Positions 1-11,639 of a stretch of 64,000 bases of DNA are shown one piece after another (the stretch's first letter is position 1; each line of letters opens with the position of its first letter). The stretch is from Imbricaverruca yamaguchii. Taxonomy: Eukaryota > Arthropoda > Thecostraca > Neoverrucidae. A model generated the notes under the pieces. It had not been told where the DNA came from and ran no database searches. It worked only from the letters and a program-made list of their open reading frames with translations. Made by a program: the position numbers and the translations under genes. The stretch lies in assembly GCA_034440575.1 (NCBI GenBank), contig JAOTOL010001566.1, positions 261,001 to 325,000 on the forward strand, read 5' to 3'.

Positions 1-1946
1 GGGCTGGAAGGTACTGTTCATTCTAACTGCCGTAAAATGGCACCACAGTCAAAGCTGTCAATGGTGATCAAGTGTATGAGCTTGCTGTTGAAGCTGGTGG
101 TTTTCTCATGCTTGTTGAGTGTATAAAGCGTGAAAGAGTGTAGTACTTATATGGTGGAATATATGGTTTGTATATCTGGTGTTTCATTACATTATTTAGT
201 TTTATATTGTTTGATTGTGCAAGGTTTTTATTTTTTATCATGTCCATGTATTTTTTTTCCCGTAATATATATTACATGCAACTATTCCTTTGCACAGTCA
301 GAAGGATGGCTGAAAGCAATGCCACTCTGTCTGATGATTTCTGAGCCAAAAGATGTGCTGCGTTCTAGTTGTTCCCCAGTTCCTCACCAAAATCATTGAA
401 CTAGTATTACCCTCGGAATAATCATAATAGTGAAGTGCTTCCGGGTGCTGCAGTGTCCTGACTGAAGTGATTTGTAAAAAATGTGAGATAAGATAATGAC
501 TGACGCTTGGTTTCAGTTTAGAGGTGCCATCAGTGGGTGCATCATAGCATGTTTGCCCTGCTAAGACAAAAGACCTCGCGACTGCTTGCGCTCCTGTCGA
601 CTACTGCACATCATTTGCTTTACTTGACTGTGCACATAGATTCAATCAAATGAAAACGTTTGGCATATTTGGCATATTTCGATCATGCATATTTGGAATG
701 TAGCGTGTTGGGAAACTTGGAACTGTGCTTTTCCTCCCTTGCGACCGTTGACTTTACATTGATGAAAAGCGAGGATGAATTTGAAATGGGGGTGATGAAT
801 GAAATGCGCCTGCTGCCATCACTTGCAACAACTCTGATAAAGCTCGGATGCACCGCCATGCGAAGGCACAGCAGGGGGTAGGGGTACAGCCATAGGTCTA
901 GGTTCCTGACAATTATCGGAGGGAGGAGATGGCTCAAACTACACGAAGCCAATGGGAGGGTTCAAATTGATCGGGAGTACACCATGTAGGGTCCCATTTC
1001 AGAGTTTGGAATTATTGGGGGCAAAGCCAGCATTGGCTGGGGATTCAAGTGCTCCCCACCACGAAAAAAGAACTCACAAAGCTACAGCCCTGGATATGTC
1101 CCCTCCACTCCTAACGGCAGGAGATTCTTCTGGCTGAGCCACATGAAGCCTCTGAGGAACCTGACTGCAACCCTCACCCTCACTCGCGGCAAACAAGGCT
1201 CGACCAGAGAGTAGACCCTCCTCCCGAGACACGCGGACTTCCTCCGCCCATCGAAGTGCACCCCACCCCTTCAGCCTCACCCACTGCGGACAAAGTTTGT
1301 GTAAAGAAAGCCCATCTCAGATGGAGGCCTTGCCATATAAAAATATGGATGCACCGTTGTCACGTGCTGGTTTATGCCCGATTCGTGGCATGGCCTGAGG
1401 TCTCTTCCTGCTGAAAACCAGTGGGAAATGTGTTTTCATTGGCAAACCTGGCTCGATCTGTACTGACCGACACTGACAAGTTAAGTGCCGAAAACGTCTT
1501 GTGCATTATTTCCATGCAGGTCTCAAGCATCGTGAAGCAATTTCACCAGGACGAGTGGATGCGTCCAGGGACAGGACGGGCTCCGGCTGATGGGATGGAG
1601 CGAATTACTTAAACTGAAGCTAGCAATGTCTGGGAATGCACTCTAAATACTAACGCTAACACTTTTCCCTGGCTGCGATGGTGGCTACTCCCCCAATGCC
1701 ATCCCTAGTCCAGTACATCTCCTTCACATACCCCCGCGCGACCCTATCCTTCTAAAGCAAGTGCCGCGAGAGGGAATACTTTAACATACCGCATTCCATA
1801 GCCTGAGCTTGTGATCTCATGCTGACAAAAATGACACTGTTCCAAAGGAAAACTTTTAGAATGACGATGAAAATGATTTTTTTTACTCCGTGCCTACAGA
1901 TTTTAGTTCATTGCTGGAAAGACAGCAACGTATATTTGACGCAATG
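1..1946. other. No recognised feature
   Basis: Mixed AT-rich sequence with short frames only. A short coding-like stretch at 38-131 is discussed among the rejected items. Confidence 0.5.
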
Positions 1947-1959
1947 CACTACTTTGCTT

Positions 1960-2015
1960 GGGCGCTGCATGACCTCTGCAGTCGATGCGCCCTTAAACCC
2001 CAATAACCAACCAAC
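1960..2015 (+). mobile_element. SINE tail-only element, 56 bp, with 13-bp TSD
   Basis: Begins GGGCGCTGCATGACC, contains CAGTCGATGCGCCC and ends in an (AACC)-type simple tail. Flanked by perfect direct repeats CACTACTTTGCTT (1947-1959 and 2016-2028). Confidence 0.8.
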
Positions 2016-2028
2016 CACTACTTTGCTT

Positions 2029-3770
2029 CGGGCGTGCCTCCCGGACCATATTCACGCCTAATGATGGGGCAGACGGTGATGCACCGTGCACGTCACAAGG
2101 CAACCTGCGCAGTAAGATGCACAGAAGCTTATGAGCTTACCTCTGTATATGGCCTGGAGCGTGCCCAACATACCCTCCTCCGGTTCCTTCAAACAGTTGT
2201 GAAAAATTAGACCCACAAGTGGTGACTGAACTTAAGTGATTGAAATGCAGTGTAAAATACCATTAATAGATGGTACATACCACGATTTTATCGAAGCAAT
2301 TCAACAGTCGGTAGGACCAAAGCTGAACTTGAGCACGTTTGTCCCATTAAGCCTCCAGCATCCTCTACGCAACGTAATGCATCAAAAGTTGACAAGACAG
2401 TCACGAAACTGGTAGCAGGTGTTCATCAGTAGCACTGCCTCTACGCGCATGGCTGCTACCACTGACATAATCCAATAAAATGCAGACTTTGCGCTGTGTT
2501 GTCTATAATCCTTCGATAGCTCAACATGGAATTAGCAGTCCGAGCATATTTGTAGAGGATCGTTATAATTATAGGCATCCACAATGGAGCGACCAGGCCT
2601 CGCTGGCTCCCTTACCTTTGAGACGATGCACCTCTAATGGTTAATTTACCTGTATTTCTGTCTGAGGTGCTGCAAAATTCAGAATCAGACTACCTTGTAT
2701 GACATGTGTAGGTGCGCTGCTGCTCACAGCAACAGCAGTTCTTGTACTTACAAAACTATACCATAAAGAGCTTACATTTTTCCATTGGTCCTATTCATTT
2801 CCGAATATTTAAGCCACATGTTCGCCATATTCGCTCAATAAATCTGATATGTAGAACCTCGAGCGGATACTTGAAACCGACTTTCCCACTTCATTCCTAC
2901 AATATAGAATAGAAACGAGCATTCGGTAGATGATTAGAAATCACCACGCATTCCTTACACTTCTCACATTTGATGTGATAATTTCAGGGGGAGATTTTCC
3001 ACCTTGCATGCAAACACTAATCTGACCCACCACACCGAGCATTCGCGACAGCGTCGGTGTCAACACCAACACGAGACAGTGGTACCCTGCGCTCCGGAGC
3101 GTGACTCATCGACAGTTCCGGGAGTGGTGCGGCGAGATGGTCTGCCGGTCCTGACAAACAACGACAGGTAATGCTGATGTAGTGTTTGTCTATTCGTCTT
3201 TGGTGCCTATCTAGACCAGATTACCTAGTTTCCGCTGAGGAGGAGTGTCTGGGAAAGGTCTTTTAACCCCAGAACGTGCAGCAGCTAGCCTTCGAAATGC
3301 AGGACAGTTTCTTTCACCGACAGTCATTGCGCTCTTGAAGAAAATTGAAACGCATATTTCACCTATAATTCGCTTCTGCAATGCTGTTGGCCGATACATA
3401 TTTACCGAAAACAGATATGTGATATATTGAACGATGAGTAGAAATTCTGAACAAAAGAAACCAAGTTATATTCGAAGCAAAGATCATATTAAATGTATAT
3501 GATACTCCAGATATTTGACGCCAAGACATATTGAGGACAATATTGAAGATAACTATTTCTGGCCACCGGATCCTGAAATCCACAGATATGCTACTTTAAT
3601 GGTATTAACCAGTGTCAGCTCTCCGTGATGAATCATGGAACATGAAATCTGCCACGAAAATTAGTGGATGTCAGAACGGCTTGGAGCCAATTTGTTTTCA
3701 TGCAGCACAAAGGACGCACAGCTGAGGCTATGAAGCTATTACCTAAAAGGTGACTTAATCACGGGAACGA
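2029..3770. other. No recognised feature
   Basis: Single-copy-looking AT-rich DNA. No repeats, splice-bounded frames or RNA genes were recognised. Confidence 0.5.
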
Positions 3771-5080
3771 TAGCAGTCACACATCCGCACCCGGCTGTCC
3801 TATCCGTCAAACGTAGGCAGCAATCGTCAGGCAAGGCAGAACAGCCGGCGGTGCGACTTTCTAGCACGTGACACATCACACGGGACGCGTTCCGGGAAGC
3901 TCGCGCAGTGCGTGTGACGTCAACGCAGCGCAGGCAGCGTCCGCTCACCTTCAGGCTGGGTGCGAGCTGGTCACGGCTCGCCGCCCGCAAAACACCCCGG
4001 CCGAAACAGCGGCCAACACCAGATCAAAGCTGGCCTGGGCCGGCGGTGCGAGCCCGGCAGCGACGCGTCTGCCAACCAACGCTCCGCCAGCAGTTTAAAA
4101 CATGACGGGCTCGGCCCATTCTTTCCGGGCCGGCCAAGATGGCCGATCGGTGTCACCATGGTTACACCTGCGCAGCGGCCGGCTATTTTTGAGCCGCCGC
4201 GCACGAGCCGCCCCCAGGCGTCGTACACTGTGTGCAGCTCCGCCGGGCGAGTCCACTTTGCCGGCGCGCACGGCGAAGAGCCCTCCGATCGTTGAAATGG
4301 ACTCGCCCAGTCGTCGGTGCAAAAGGTGCCGCATCTCATTACCTGTCAGCGCGCGCTCATTGGCGGAGGGCCGGTGGTGGGCGGCGCCAGAAAGCCGTCC
4401 CGTCGCCGCGGCATGAAACAGATGCCCTCGGGCGATAATTAAGTGACGCGCTTAATGTTCGATGTTAATTATGGAAGTCGCGAGCGGCTGCACGTCCGCG
4501 CGACCGCAGCTGACGCTCGCGTAAACAGCCGTTCGACGAAGAAATGAAAGGTAAACACGAGACGGGTGTGACATGATTCCTGCGGCCTCCCCGCTCGGAC
4601 GGATCGAAACCGAACAAGACAAATGGTCGCGCGGCGTGAATTCCACGGGCATAAACACAGCGTGAAAAAACGCGGAACAGGACGCCGTTCAAGATGGCCG
4701 CGCCCATGCAGCTCACCTTGGCGAGGACGGTCTGCAGTTCGGTCCACGGGAGATTACCCACTTCGGCACGGTTGCTGAGCGCTACACCGCTGCCGCCTCC
4801 TGCGAGGCTGCACGCCGCGCCCGTATTTACTCGCCCGCTCTGCATGTGGTGCGAGCTCTAAAAAGAGACACAGCCGCCGGCCGGCGCGGGAGTCCGCCGA
4901 GCCGACTTTACGAGTCTCCCGCGGTCAGACCCCCTCTGAGCCCCCCCCCCCCTCCAGGCTCGGCAGGGGAGGCGACGCCGCCGGCCGACTGTCGCGTACG
5001 CCGGACAGGCCGCAGTGGGCCGAGCTGTGTGTGACATCCTGCGCGTGTAACGTCTGCGTTGGCCGACAGGTGGGTCATAC
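3770..5080. promoter_or_regulatory. CpG-rich promoter-like region
   Basis: Base composition shifts to very GC- and CpG-rich compared with the AT-rich flank. It contains GTCACCATGGTTAC at 4152-4165, a near-palindromic RFX X-box-like site, TGCGCAG at 4169-4175 (NRF1-like half site), and two AAGATGGC motifs near 4137 and 4690 (YY1-like, also Kozak-like ATGs). An AT-rich homeobox-type stretch (AATTAAGTG...TTAATTAT) lies near 4437-4471. No first exon could be assigned on either strand. Confidence 0.4.
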
Positions 5081-5084
5081 ATCG

Positions 5085-6235
5085 CGCGCCGTGACGTCAG
5101 CACGTGTCCCGGTCGGACTCAGCGGGGGGAGCACTGTGTCGCCGTGACGTCAGCACGTGTCCCGGTCGGACTCAGCGGCGGGAGCACTGTGTTGCCGTGA
5201 CGTCAGCACGTGTCCGACGGGACGTCGGACTCAGCGGCGGGAGCACTGTGTTGCCGTGACGTCAGCATGTGTTACGGTCGGCCTCAGTGGCGGGAGCACT
5301 GTGTCGCCGTGACGTCATGACGTGTTCCGGTCTCAGTGGCGGGAGCACTGTGACGTGTCGGTCGGACTCAGCGGGGGAGCACTGTGTTGCCGTGACGTCA
5401 GCATGTGTTCTCGGTGGCGGGAGCACTGTGTCGCCGTGACGTCATGACGTGTTCCGGTCGGATTCCGTGGCGGAGCACTGTGTCGCCGTGACGTCAGCAC
5501 GTGTTCCGGTCGGACTCAGTGGCGGGAGCACTGTGTCGCCGTGACGTCATGACGTGCTCCGGTCGGACTCCGTGGCGGGAGCACTGTGTCGCCGTGACGT
5601 CATGACGTGTTCCGGTCGGACTCCGTGGCGGGAGCACTGTGTCGCCGTGACGTCATGACGTGTTCCTGTCGGACTCCGTGGCGGGAGCACTGTGTCGCCG
5701 TGACGTCATGACGTGTTCCTGTCGGACTCCGTGGCGGGAGCACTGTGTCGCCGTGACGTCATGACGTGCTCCGGTCGGCCTCCGTGGCGGGAGCACTGTG
5801 TCGCCGTGACGTCATGACGTGCTCCTGTCGGACTCCGTGGCGGGAGCACTGTGTCGCCGTGACGTCATGACGTGCTCCTGTCGGACTCCGTGGCGGGAGC
5901 ACTGTGTCGCCGTGACGTCATGACGTGTTCCGGTCGGTCCGTGGCGGGAGCACTGTGTCGCCGTGACGTCATGACGTGTTCCTGTCGGACTCCGTGGCGG
6001 GAGCACTGTGTCGCCGTGACGTCATCACGTGTTCCGGTCGGACTCCGTGGCGGGAGCACTGTGTCGCCGTGACGTCATGACGTGTTCCGGTCGGAGTCCG
6101 TGGCGGAGCACTGTGTCGCCGTGACGTCATGACGTGTTCCTGTCGGACTCCGTGGCGGGAGCACTGTGTCGCCGTGACGTCATGACGTGCTCCTGTCGGA
6201 CTCCGTGGCGGGAGCACTGTGTCGCCGGGACAGCT
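5085..6235. repeat. 52-bp minisatellite carrying CRE/ATF palindromes
   Basis: About 21 copies of a unit of roughly 52 bp. Each has GCCGTGACGTCA, so the perfect CRE palindrome TGACGTCA recurs every unit. The left copies are shorter, more varied and carry CACGTG; the right copies are homogeneous with TGACGTCATGACG. Confidence 0.95.
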
Positions 6236-6517
6236 GGCGCGCTAACCGTGCCGACGTCGTTAGTCAGACATATCTGGTGGCGCTTGCCGGTGCTGCTGTG
6301 CAGTACAGACTCCCATTGTGATGCGTTCGTGTCTGTTGTGCGACGCAGGGTCGGCACTCAAACGGACCAGATGAACTCCGTCTTTGGAGGGTGACCGGGC
6401 TCGGAGTCCACCATATTTCACATAAAAATTATGCATATAATTAATGTATGAATGCCGATTTCCCTTAGGGTTTGGAGACACTTTGTTTGTAATGGCGCCA
6501 GTACGCGGTGACCGGCG

Positions 6518-6518
<1 letters not shown>

Positions 6519-6583
<65 letters not shown>
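6519..6583. repeat. (TG)n microsatellite
   Basis: Uninterrupted TG dinucleotide tract of about 32 repeats. Confidence 0.98.
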
Positions 6584-6584
<1 letters not shown>

Positions 6585-6949
6585 GGAGCATAGTGGTAAT
6601 GTTAGTGCACCTGCTGTTTTATTTAGACAGTGCCTAGGTTTAATGCAAATGTAAGGTTCCCTCAAATTTCTGAAAATCTGTTATACTTTATGGAGCGTAT
6701 ACATGTGCTATTAGATAATAATAAGCCCATCATACTGGATCTCATCGACTTAATCCATACCAAATGCCGTAAGCGCATTATTTACGCTTGTGGAAATGGC
6801 GCTACGGATAACGGTGGAATGTAGGTGTAGGTGGACATCAATGGATATGGACAACGCTCCCCGAAAGTTGGCATGATTTTTTTTGCGTAAATACGGGGTT
6901 TATAGAACTTGCGCAATTGTGAAACAATCTTTAGTTTGGTGACATGGCT

Positions 6950-7275
6950 GACGGACCTGGCCACCACCGCCCCGCGGTGCCTGTGACCTCGCCTGACCTC
7001 CCTCTGACCTGACCACCGTCCCCGGCTACCCGCCGCCCCCCTGACGGACCTGGCACACCGTCCCGCGGTGCCTGTGACCTCGCCTGACCTCCCCTCTGAC
7101 GGACCTGGCCACCACCGTCCCGCGGTGTCTGTGACCTCGCCTGACCTCCCCTCTGACGGACCTGGCCACCACCGTCCCGCGGTGTCTGTGACCTCGCCTG
7201 ACCTCCCCTCTGACGGACCTGGTCACCACCGTCCCGCGGTGCCTGTGACCTCACCTGACCTTCTCTCTGACGGAC
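6950..7275. repeat. 57-bp minisatellite
   Basis: About five to six copies built on GACGGACCTGGCCACCACCG and TGACCTCGCCTGACCTCCCC. The last copy is diverged and abuts the possible Transib-type end at 7281. Confidence 0.9.
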
Positions 7276-7753
7276 CGCCACACACTGATAACTCGATGGA
7301 AAAACTGGCCATAAATGATTGCGGACAAAGTATGCTGGTTACAGGGGCGATTTTGATCTTTATCGAACGAGCCCCAAATTTGGAGCATATGGAGAGCTCT
7401 ATTGTCTTAAAGGTTGCTTAACCAAGGAATGTCAGAGGTCAAACCTGCTGGAGGGAAGGGAGCATTCCACTCCCTTCATTTTGCTTCCGCGAAATATCTC
7501 AAGAACCAATTAGGGTAGACAGCTGAAATTGTGCACACACCTACATGGCTACTTAGGACATTTTGTTTTAAAAGATTTACTTCCGGTCATAAATTGTGAC
7601 ATCATAATGACGTCATAAGCGAAGTCCGTAGGCGCTCATGTATTGGATAATTATTAGTTAGCGATTGCTTTGCGAGCATTCTGCAATGTAAATGCGACCT
7701 AATAATTTATACGTAAAATAGATCAAAGTTCTCCTCGTCCTAAGTGGCTGAAA

Positions 7754-9230
7754 TTATGCCAAAATATATCCCTTAGATATGGCACACAAATAGTCTCTGG
7801 AGGCACGTCGGGCCGTGTTCCCGTCGTCAGACGTACATGAACCCGCACGTGGCTGATCCACAACAAGACCAAGTTTCTCCCAGAACTGCAAGAACTGTAA
7901 GAACTGCAAGAAGAACTGTAATTTCGTCTTCCTTTCTTTCGCACGCATTTTGTTTTCTTCGTCAGACACCGCCCACACTTTGACCTCCAGGCGGTAAGAA
8001 ATGTGGAGACTCTAAACATGGAACCCAGGCACGCATAGCTGATAAGACTGAGCTGGCATGTACCCTCGCGGGCAGGTCGAGCCGCGGCAGCAGACAGGTC
8101 ATTCATCTGACGAGGTGTGCACCCACAGATGGTGCATGTCATGCTGCTGCCGGTGTTGGTCAGAGCGTTCGCCACCTTGCCGTCAGTCATGGTGATTTGA
8201 AGACTGTACCCCACTCTAAGATTGGTACCGTCTGTTGCGGTGACGTAGGTCGGCCTCAGTAGACGTATCTCGGATTCAACACTGTCGCGTTCTTTCCGGG
8301 AGGCCTCTGCTGTCTCGCGCTTGTACTGGATCCGCAACGGCCGGCAGAAGCGGGTTGAAGACGGCGTGGGTTGGTCCAGACGTAAGCGCCGCCCACCGTC
8401 AGTCGCAAAGGCACCAGAGTGGTACAGAACAGATTTTGTTCTGCAGCTGCATCGCCGTCTCCCATCTGTTTGCATACAGATTGCCCTGTGGCCCCGTCAA
8501 ATTCCCATTTGACGTGAATCACTGCCGAAGTGTAGTTGCTGGATGACGTCGACGGCTGGTCGACAGGTTAAGCTGAGTCGGTACGGGCGACAGACGGCAG
8601 ACATGCCAACAGCCGCTGCGTCGTATGATCCAGGAGAGCATGCAGGATACCTCCGCTGACATCTCGGTGAATTGCATGCTGCTGACTGCCGGATAGCATT
8701 TCCGTGCGCCGGATTGGCCGGACCATAGAGCTGTGCACAGACAAATGAGCTGACACACACATTGCCAGCGCCCGGTCTCCTGACACGCACTCGGGTTGGC
8801 TCACTTCAGAGCTGAGAGCCCGGCGAATCTTGCTGGGCCGATTCGGTGATGTCCGCACCTGTCGCAGCACGAAAGCCGCGTCTGCCATGCCTTCAGCACG
8901 AGCGCTTTGCCAGGCAGCCTCCACAAGCTGCGGAGAACTGTGCTGTTGAGTAACTCTTGAGGATGCCCGACGCTGAGAACGGGCGCTAGACTGATCGTAG
9001 ATGCTAGCTGATCGCCCTCGCGTTCCCTCCACGGCCTCGTCATCAAGGCGGGTCTTGGCTTCATCATCACTCACGACGTGGTCACCACGCTTCAGGGACA
9101 CGTAGAACACCTCGTCTCCCGACAGATAAGTTGCAAACTGACTTCTGAATTCATCCTGGGCTCGCCTACACTTAACCCGCTCTCCGTTTAAGTTTTTGAC
9201 GATGAAGTCGGTCGCCATCTTCTCGCCCAC
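7754..9230 (-). pseudogene. Decayed RAG1/Transib-superfamily transposase
   Basis: Minus-strand coding remnants in at least three frames follow one protein. From 9230: MGEKMATDFIVKNLNGERVK and a later ILHALLDHTTQRLLACL. Near 8520-8370: IHVKWEFDGATGQS and TTLVPLRL. Then, in another frame to about 8050: SSTRFCRPLRIQYKRETAE, GYSLQITMTDGKVANALTNT and CTICGCTPRQMNDL. In a third frame near 7860-7770: SDDGNTARRASRDY. The order (D in a 'DG..GQS' motif, 'CRPL', 'DGK..N.LT', CxxC, 'GNTARR') parallels the RAG1 core (CDGMGD, CCKPL, CxxC, GNFARK) and Transib transposases. Frameshifts and the absence of the terminal catalytic part show it is inactive. Family placement is from memory of motifs. A possible left end, CACACTGATAACTCGATGG, starts at 7281; no matching right end was found. 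Confidence 0.6.
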
Positions 9231-9239
9231 AATCGACGC

Positions 9240-10955
9240 CTACTCGAGAGATAGCACCGATAAATGTTCTCCATAACCAGTTGCAAACTATATTCAAACA
9301 CATGGGCCTAATAGTTTCCACGTCCAAACGCTTTTGCATTGGTCAACAAATCCACTAATTCCTCTCTGCTGACGTGCACCTCCATGTTCACTGTACGCAA
9401 AATCGAACCACACTGACCCGACCCTTTCAGACAAAGACAGCTCCCCTGCCATTGGAAACGCTGTACGCGACCTATCCCGGCTCAGTCGCCTCGTCAGTTA
9501 GGGAAGCTTTTGGCACAGCTACCTCTAGATCATAATACCCGGTCAAAACACCTCGTCAGCCGGCGCGTCGCGTCGTCCGGCTCGGGCTTCCCCGTGCCGC
9601 TCGTGCCGGCTACCGCACCGCACCGCGACCTGCCGGGATACTATTGAACACTGTCGGTGGTGGAGGAGCTAGATGCGGCTGAAACTTACGGTACATGTAG
9701 TCCAAGGATTGCTGACTTGTTTGGGATTGGCCTCTGGTTGTGCGCGGTTGTGCGTTTTAAAACATTATGCGAACTTGGAGGTACTAAAAAGTCGAACGAC
9801 TAGGGAAATTACTTATTGTTTGATAATAGCATATTTACATTTGATAACAGCATATTGTGAATCGTTCCATGCCTCTTGGAATTGCTTAAAACATTGAGAA
9901 TGTTTTCAGCCATCATTTCATATCTAAATTGCCCAGGTGTTTAGAGTGCATCTTACTTTTATTAGTGTCGTCAAGCTCCGATAACATTTGTGCACATGTG
10001 CATCTTTTTACATACGTAGTGCTGTCCATGTTCATGGACCTGTTACTATATCAAATCTGGTGAAAATGCTCATAAAATTGTTACCTGGCGTGCTTCAAGC
10101 ATTTACTGATGCAATGCCGCAACAGATATGGCATGAAAAAACAGTCGAGAGAAATGCATTTCTGGCCAGTTTTTTTTCTCTCGAGTTATCACACCGTGCG
10201 GCCGCCGCGGCGGCGCGCCGCCCCGCGACATCTGTGGGTTCCCTCTGACAGGCCGCCGCCACCGTCCGGTATCCTGTCCACCGGCGATCTACCGCCAGTG
10301 ACAGCCAGCGCCAGAACAGTGGGCCCTGCTGGTTGCTACAAAATTGTCCACGACCATCGGACAAAGTGATCTGGCAGGAATCCGCACGGTAGCGCTTATG
10401 AGACATTAAGATGCTTTGGAACAATCGAAGCCATGTGCATTGTTCACCGTACTTCAGGGCCTCTTCTACGGAATTTTCACTAGGTGGGATTTCTTGCTCA
10501 TGCCTAATCAGTATAATATGCCGTCACTAGCGGATTTAGCCCACCTGCTTGGAGGAACCCATCTTTCGGCGCAGACCCAGCCTTTCCCCACCCCTACACC
10601 AGTGGCGCAACCGGGGTTTGCGTTATGGAAGAGGAAAACGGATTTGTAAGGTGCTCAACCTACCACTTCTTTAATTTAAAGACGCTATTAAATCAAGGAT
10701 TTCGTACACAATTTTTCAAAATGGTCATTTTAGTTTTTTTAAAAAATAAAGTGATTGGTGGCGAACTTAATTGTCCTGTGGAGTAGGCACAATATATCAC
10801 CATCGTTTCTGAGTCACCGAATTTCAACCCCAATTCCCCCACCCTATTCGATGGTTTTTCTTTTGGTATCCCTTGGTATGTCACTTCACGCTTTTGAAGT
10901 TACACTTGCGCAAATCACTTAAAATGCCAAAATTTTCCAATTTCAGGCATTCATT
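9240..10955. other. No recognised feature
   Basis: Includes a short GC-rich patch (about 10195-10265, GCCGCCGCGGCGGCGCGCCG) but no gene that can be supported. Confidence 0.5.
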
Positions 10956-10959
10956 CATT

Positions 10960-11510
10960 CCAGTCCAAAACGCCCCGGTCGCTGCCACGCCAATGTTTCT
11001 GCACAGGTATGCTTGCCGTGCGCCCCGGTCGCTGCCACGCCAATGTTTCTGCACAGGTATGCTTGCCGTGCGCCCCGGTCGCTGCCACGCCAATGTTTCT
11101 GCACGGGTATGCTTGCCGTGCGCCCCGGTCGCTGCACGCCACGCCAATGTTTCTGCACAGGAATGCTTGCCGCGCCCCCCGGTCCCTCCGCAAGTTTCTG
11201 GGTATGCTTGCCGTGCGCCCCGGTCGCTGCCACGCCAATGTTTCTGCACGGGTATGCTTGCCGTGCGCGCCACGCGTTTCTGACGGGTTTGTTTGCTTGC
11301 CCGGTCGCTGCCACGCCAATGTTTCTGCACGGGTATGCTTGCCGTGCGCCCCGGTCGCTGCCACGCCAATGTTTCTGCACGGGTATGCTTGCCGTGCGCC
11401 CCGGTCGCTGCCACGCCAATGTTTCTGCACGGGTATGCTTGCCGTGCGCCCCGGTCGCTGCCACGCCAATGTTTCTGCACAGGTATGCTTGCCGTGCGCA
11501 TGCGGCGTGT
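10960..11510. repeat. 51-bp minisatellite
   Basis: About ten copies built on CCCCGGTCGCTGCCACGCCA and GTTTCTGCAC(A/G)GGTATGCTT. Stop-free in several frames on both strands, which creates spurious long frames. Several units are internally deleted (11160-11300). Confidence 0.95.
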
Positions 11511-11639
11511 TCGCCACACTTCGTGCCAGTCTACGGTTTCTGCTTGACCTGCTACGCTTTGCTAACTGATACCATATAATAATCTTGCGCCATATTTCAC
11601 GCGATGGATTGTTTCGCATGGGGGTTCGCAGAGAAATTA

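Noticed and set aside
38..131. Short plus-strand frame reading NGTTVKAVNGDQVYELAVEA and ending in TAG
   Set aside because: Coding-like, but only about 31 codons at the window edge, preceded by an in-frame stop and with no acceptor; a decayed fragment cannot be separated from chance.
4691..4861. Plus-strand 56-codon frame starting MAAPMQLTLARTVCSSVHGR
   Set aside because: Looks like a targeting peptide in a CpG-rich block, but no donor, homologue or continuation could be supported.
10881..11619. Several overlapping frames of 170-220 codons on both strands
   Set aside because: All are translations of a 51-bp minisatellite, open in multiple frames on both strands, with no family motif.
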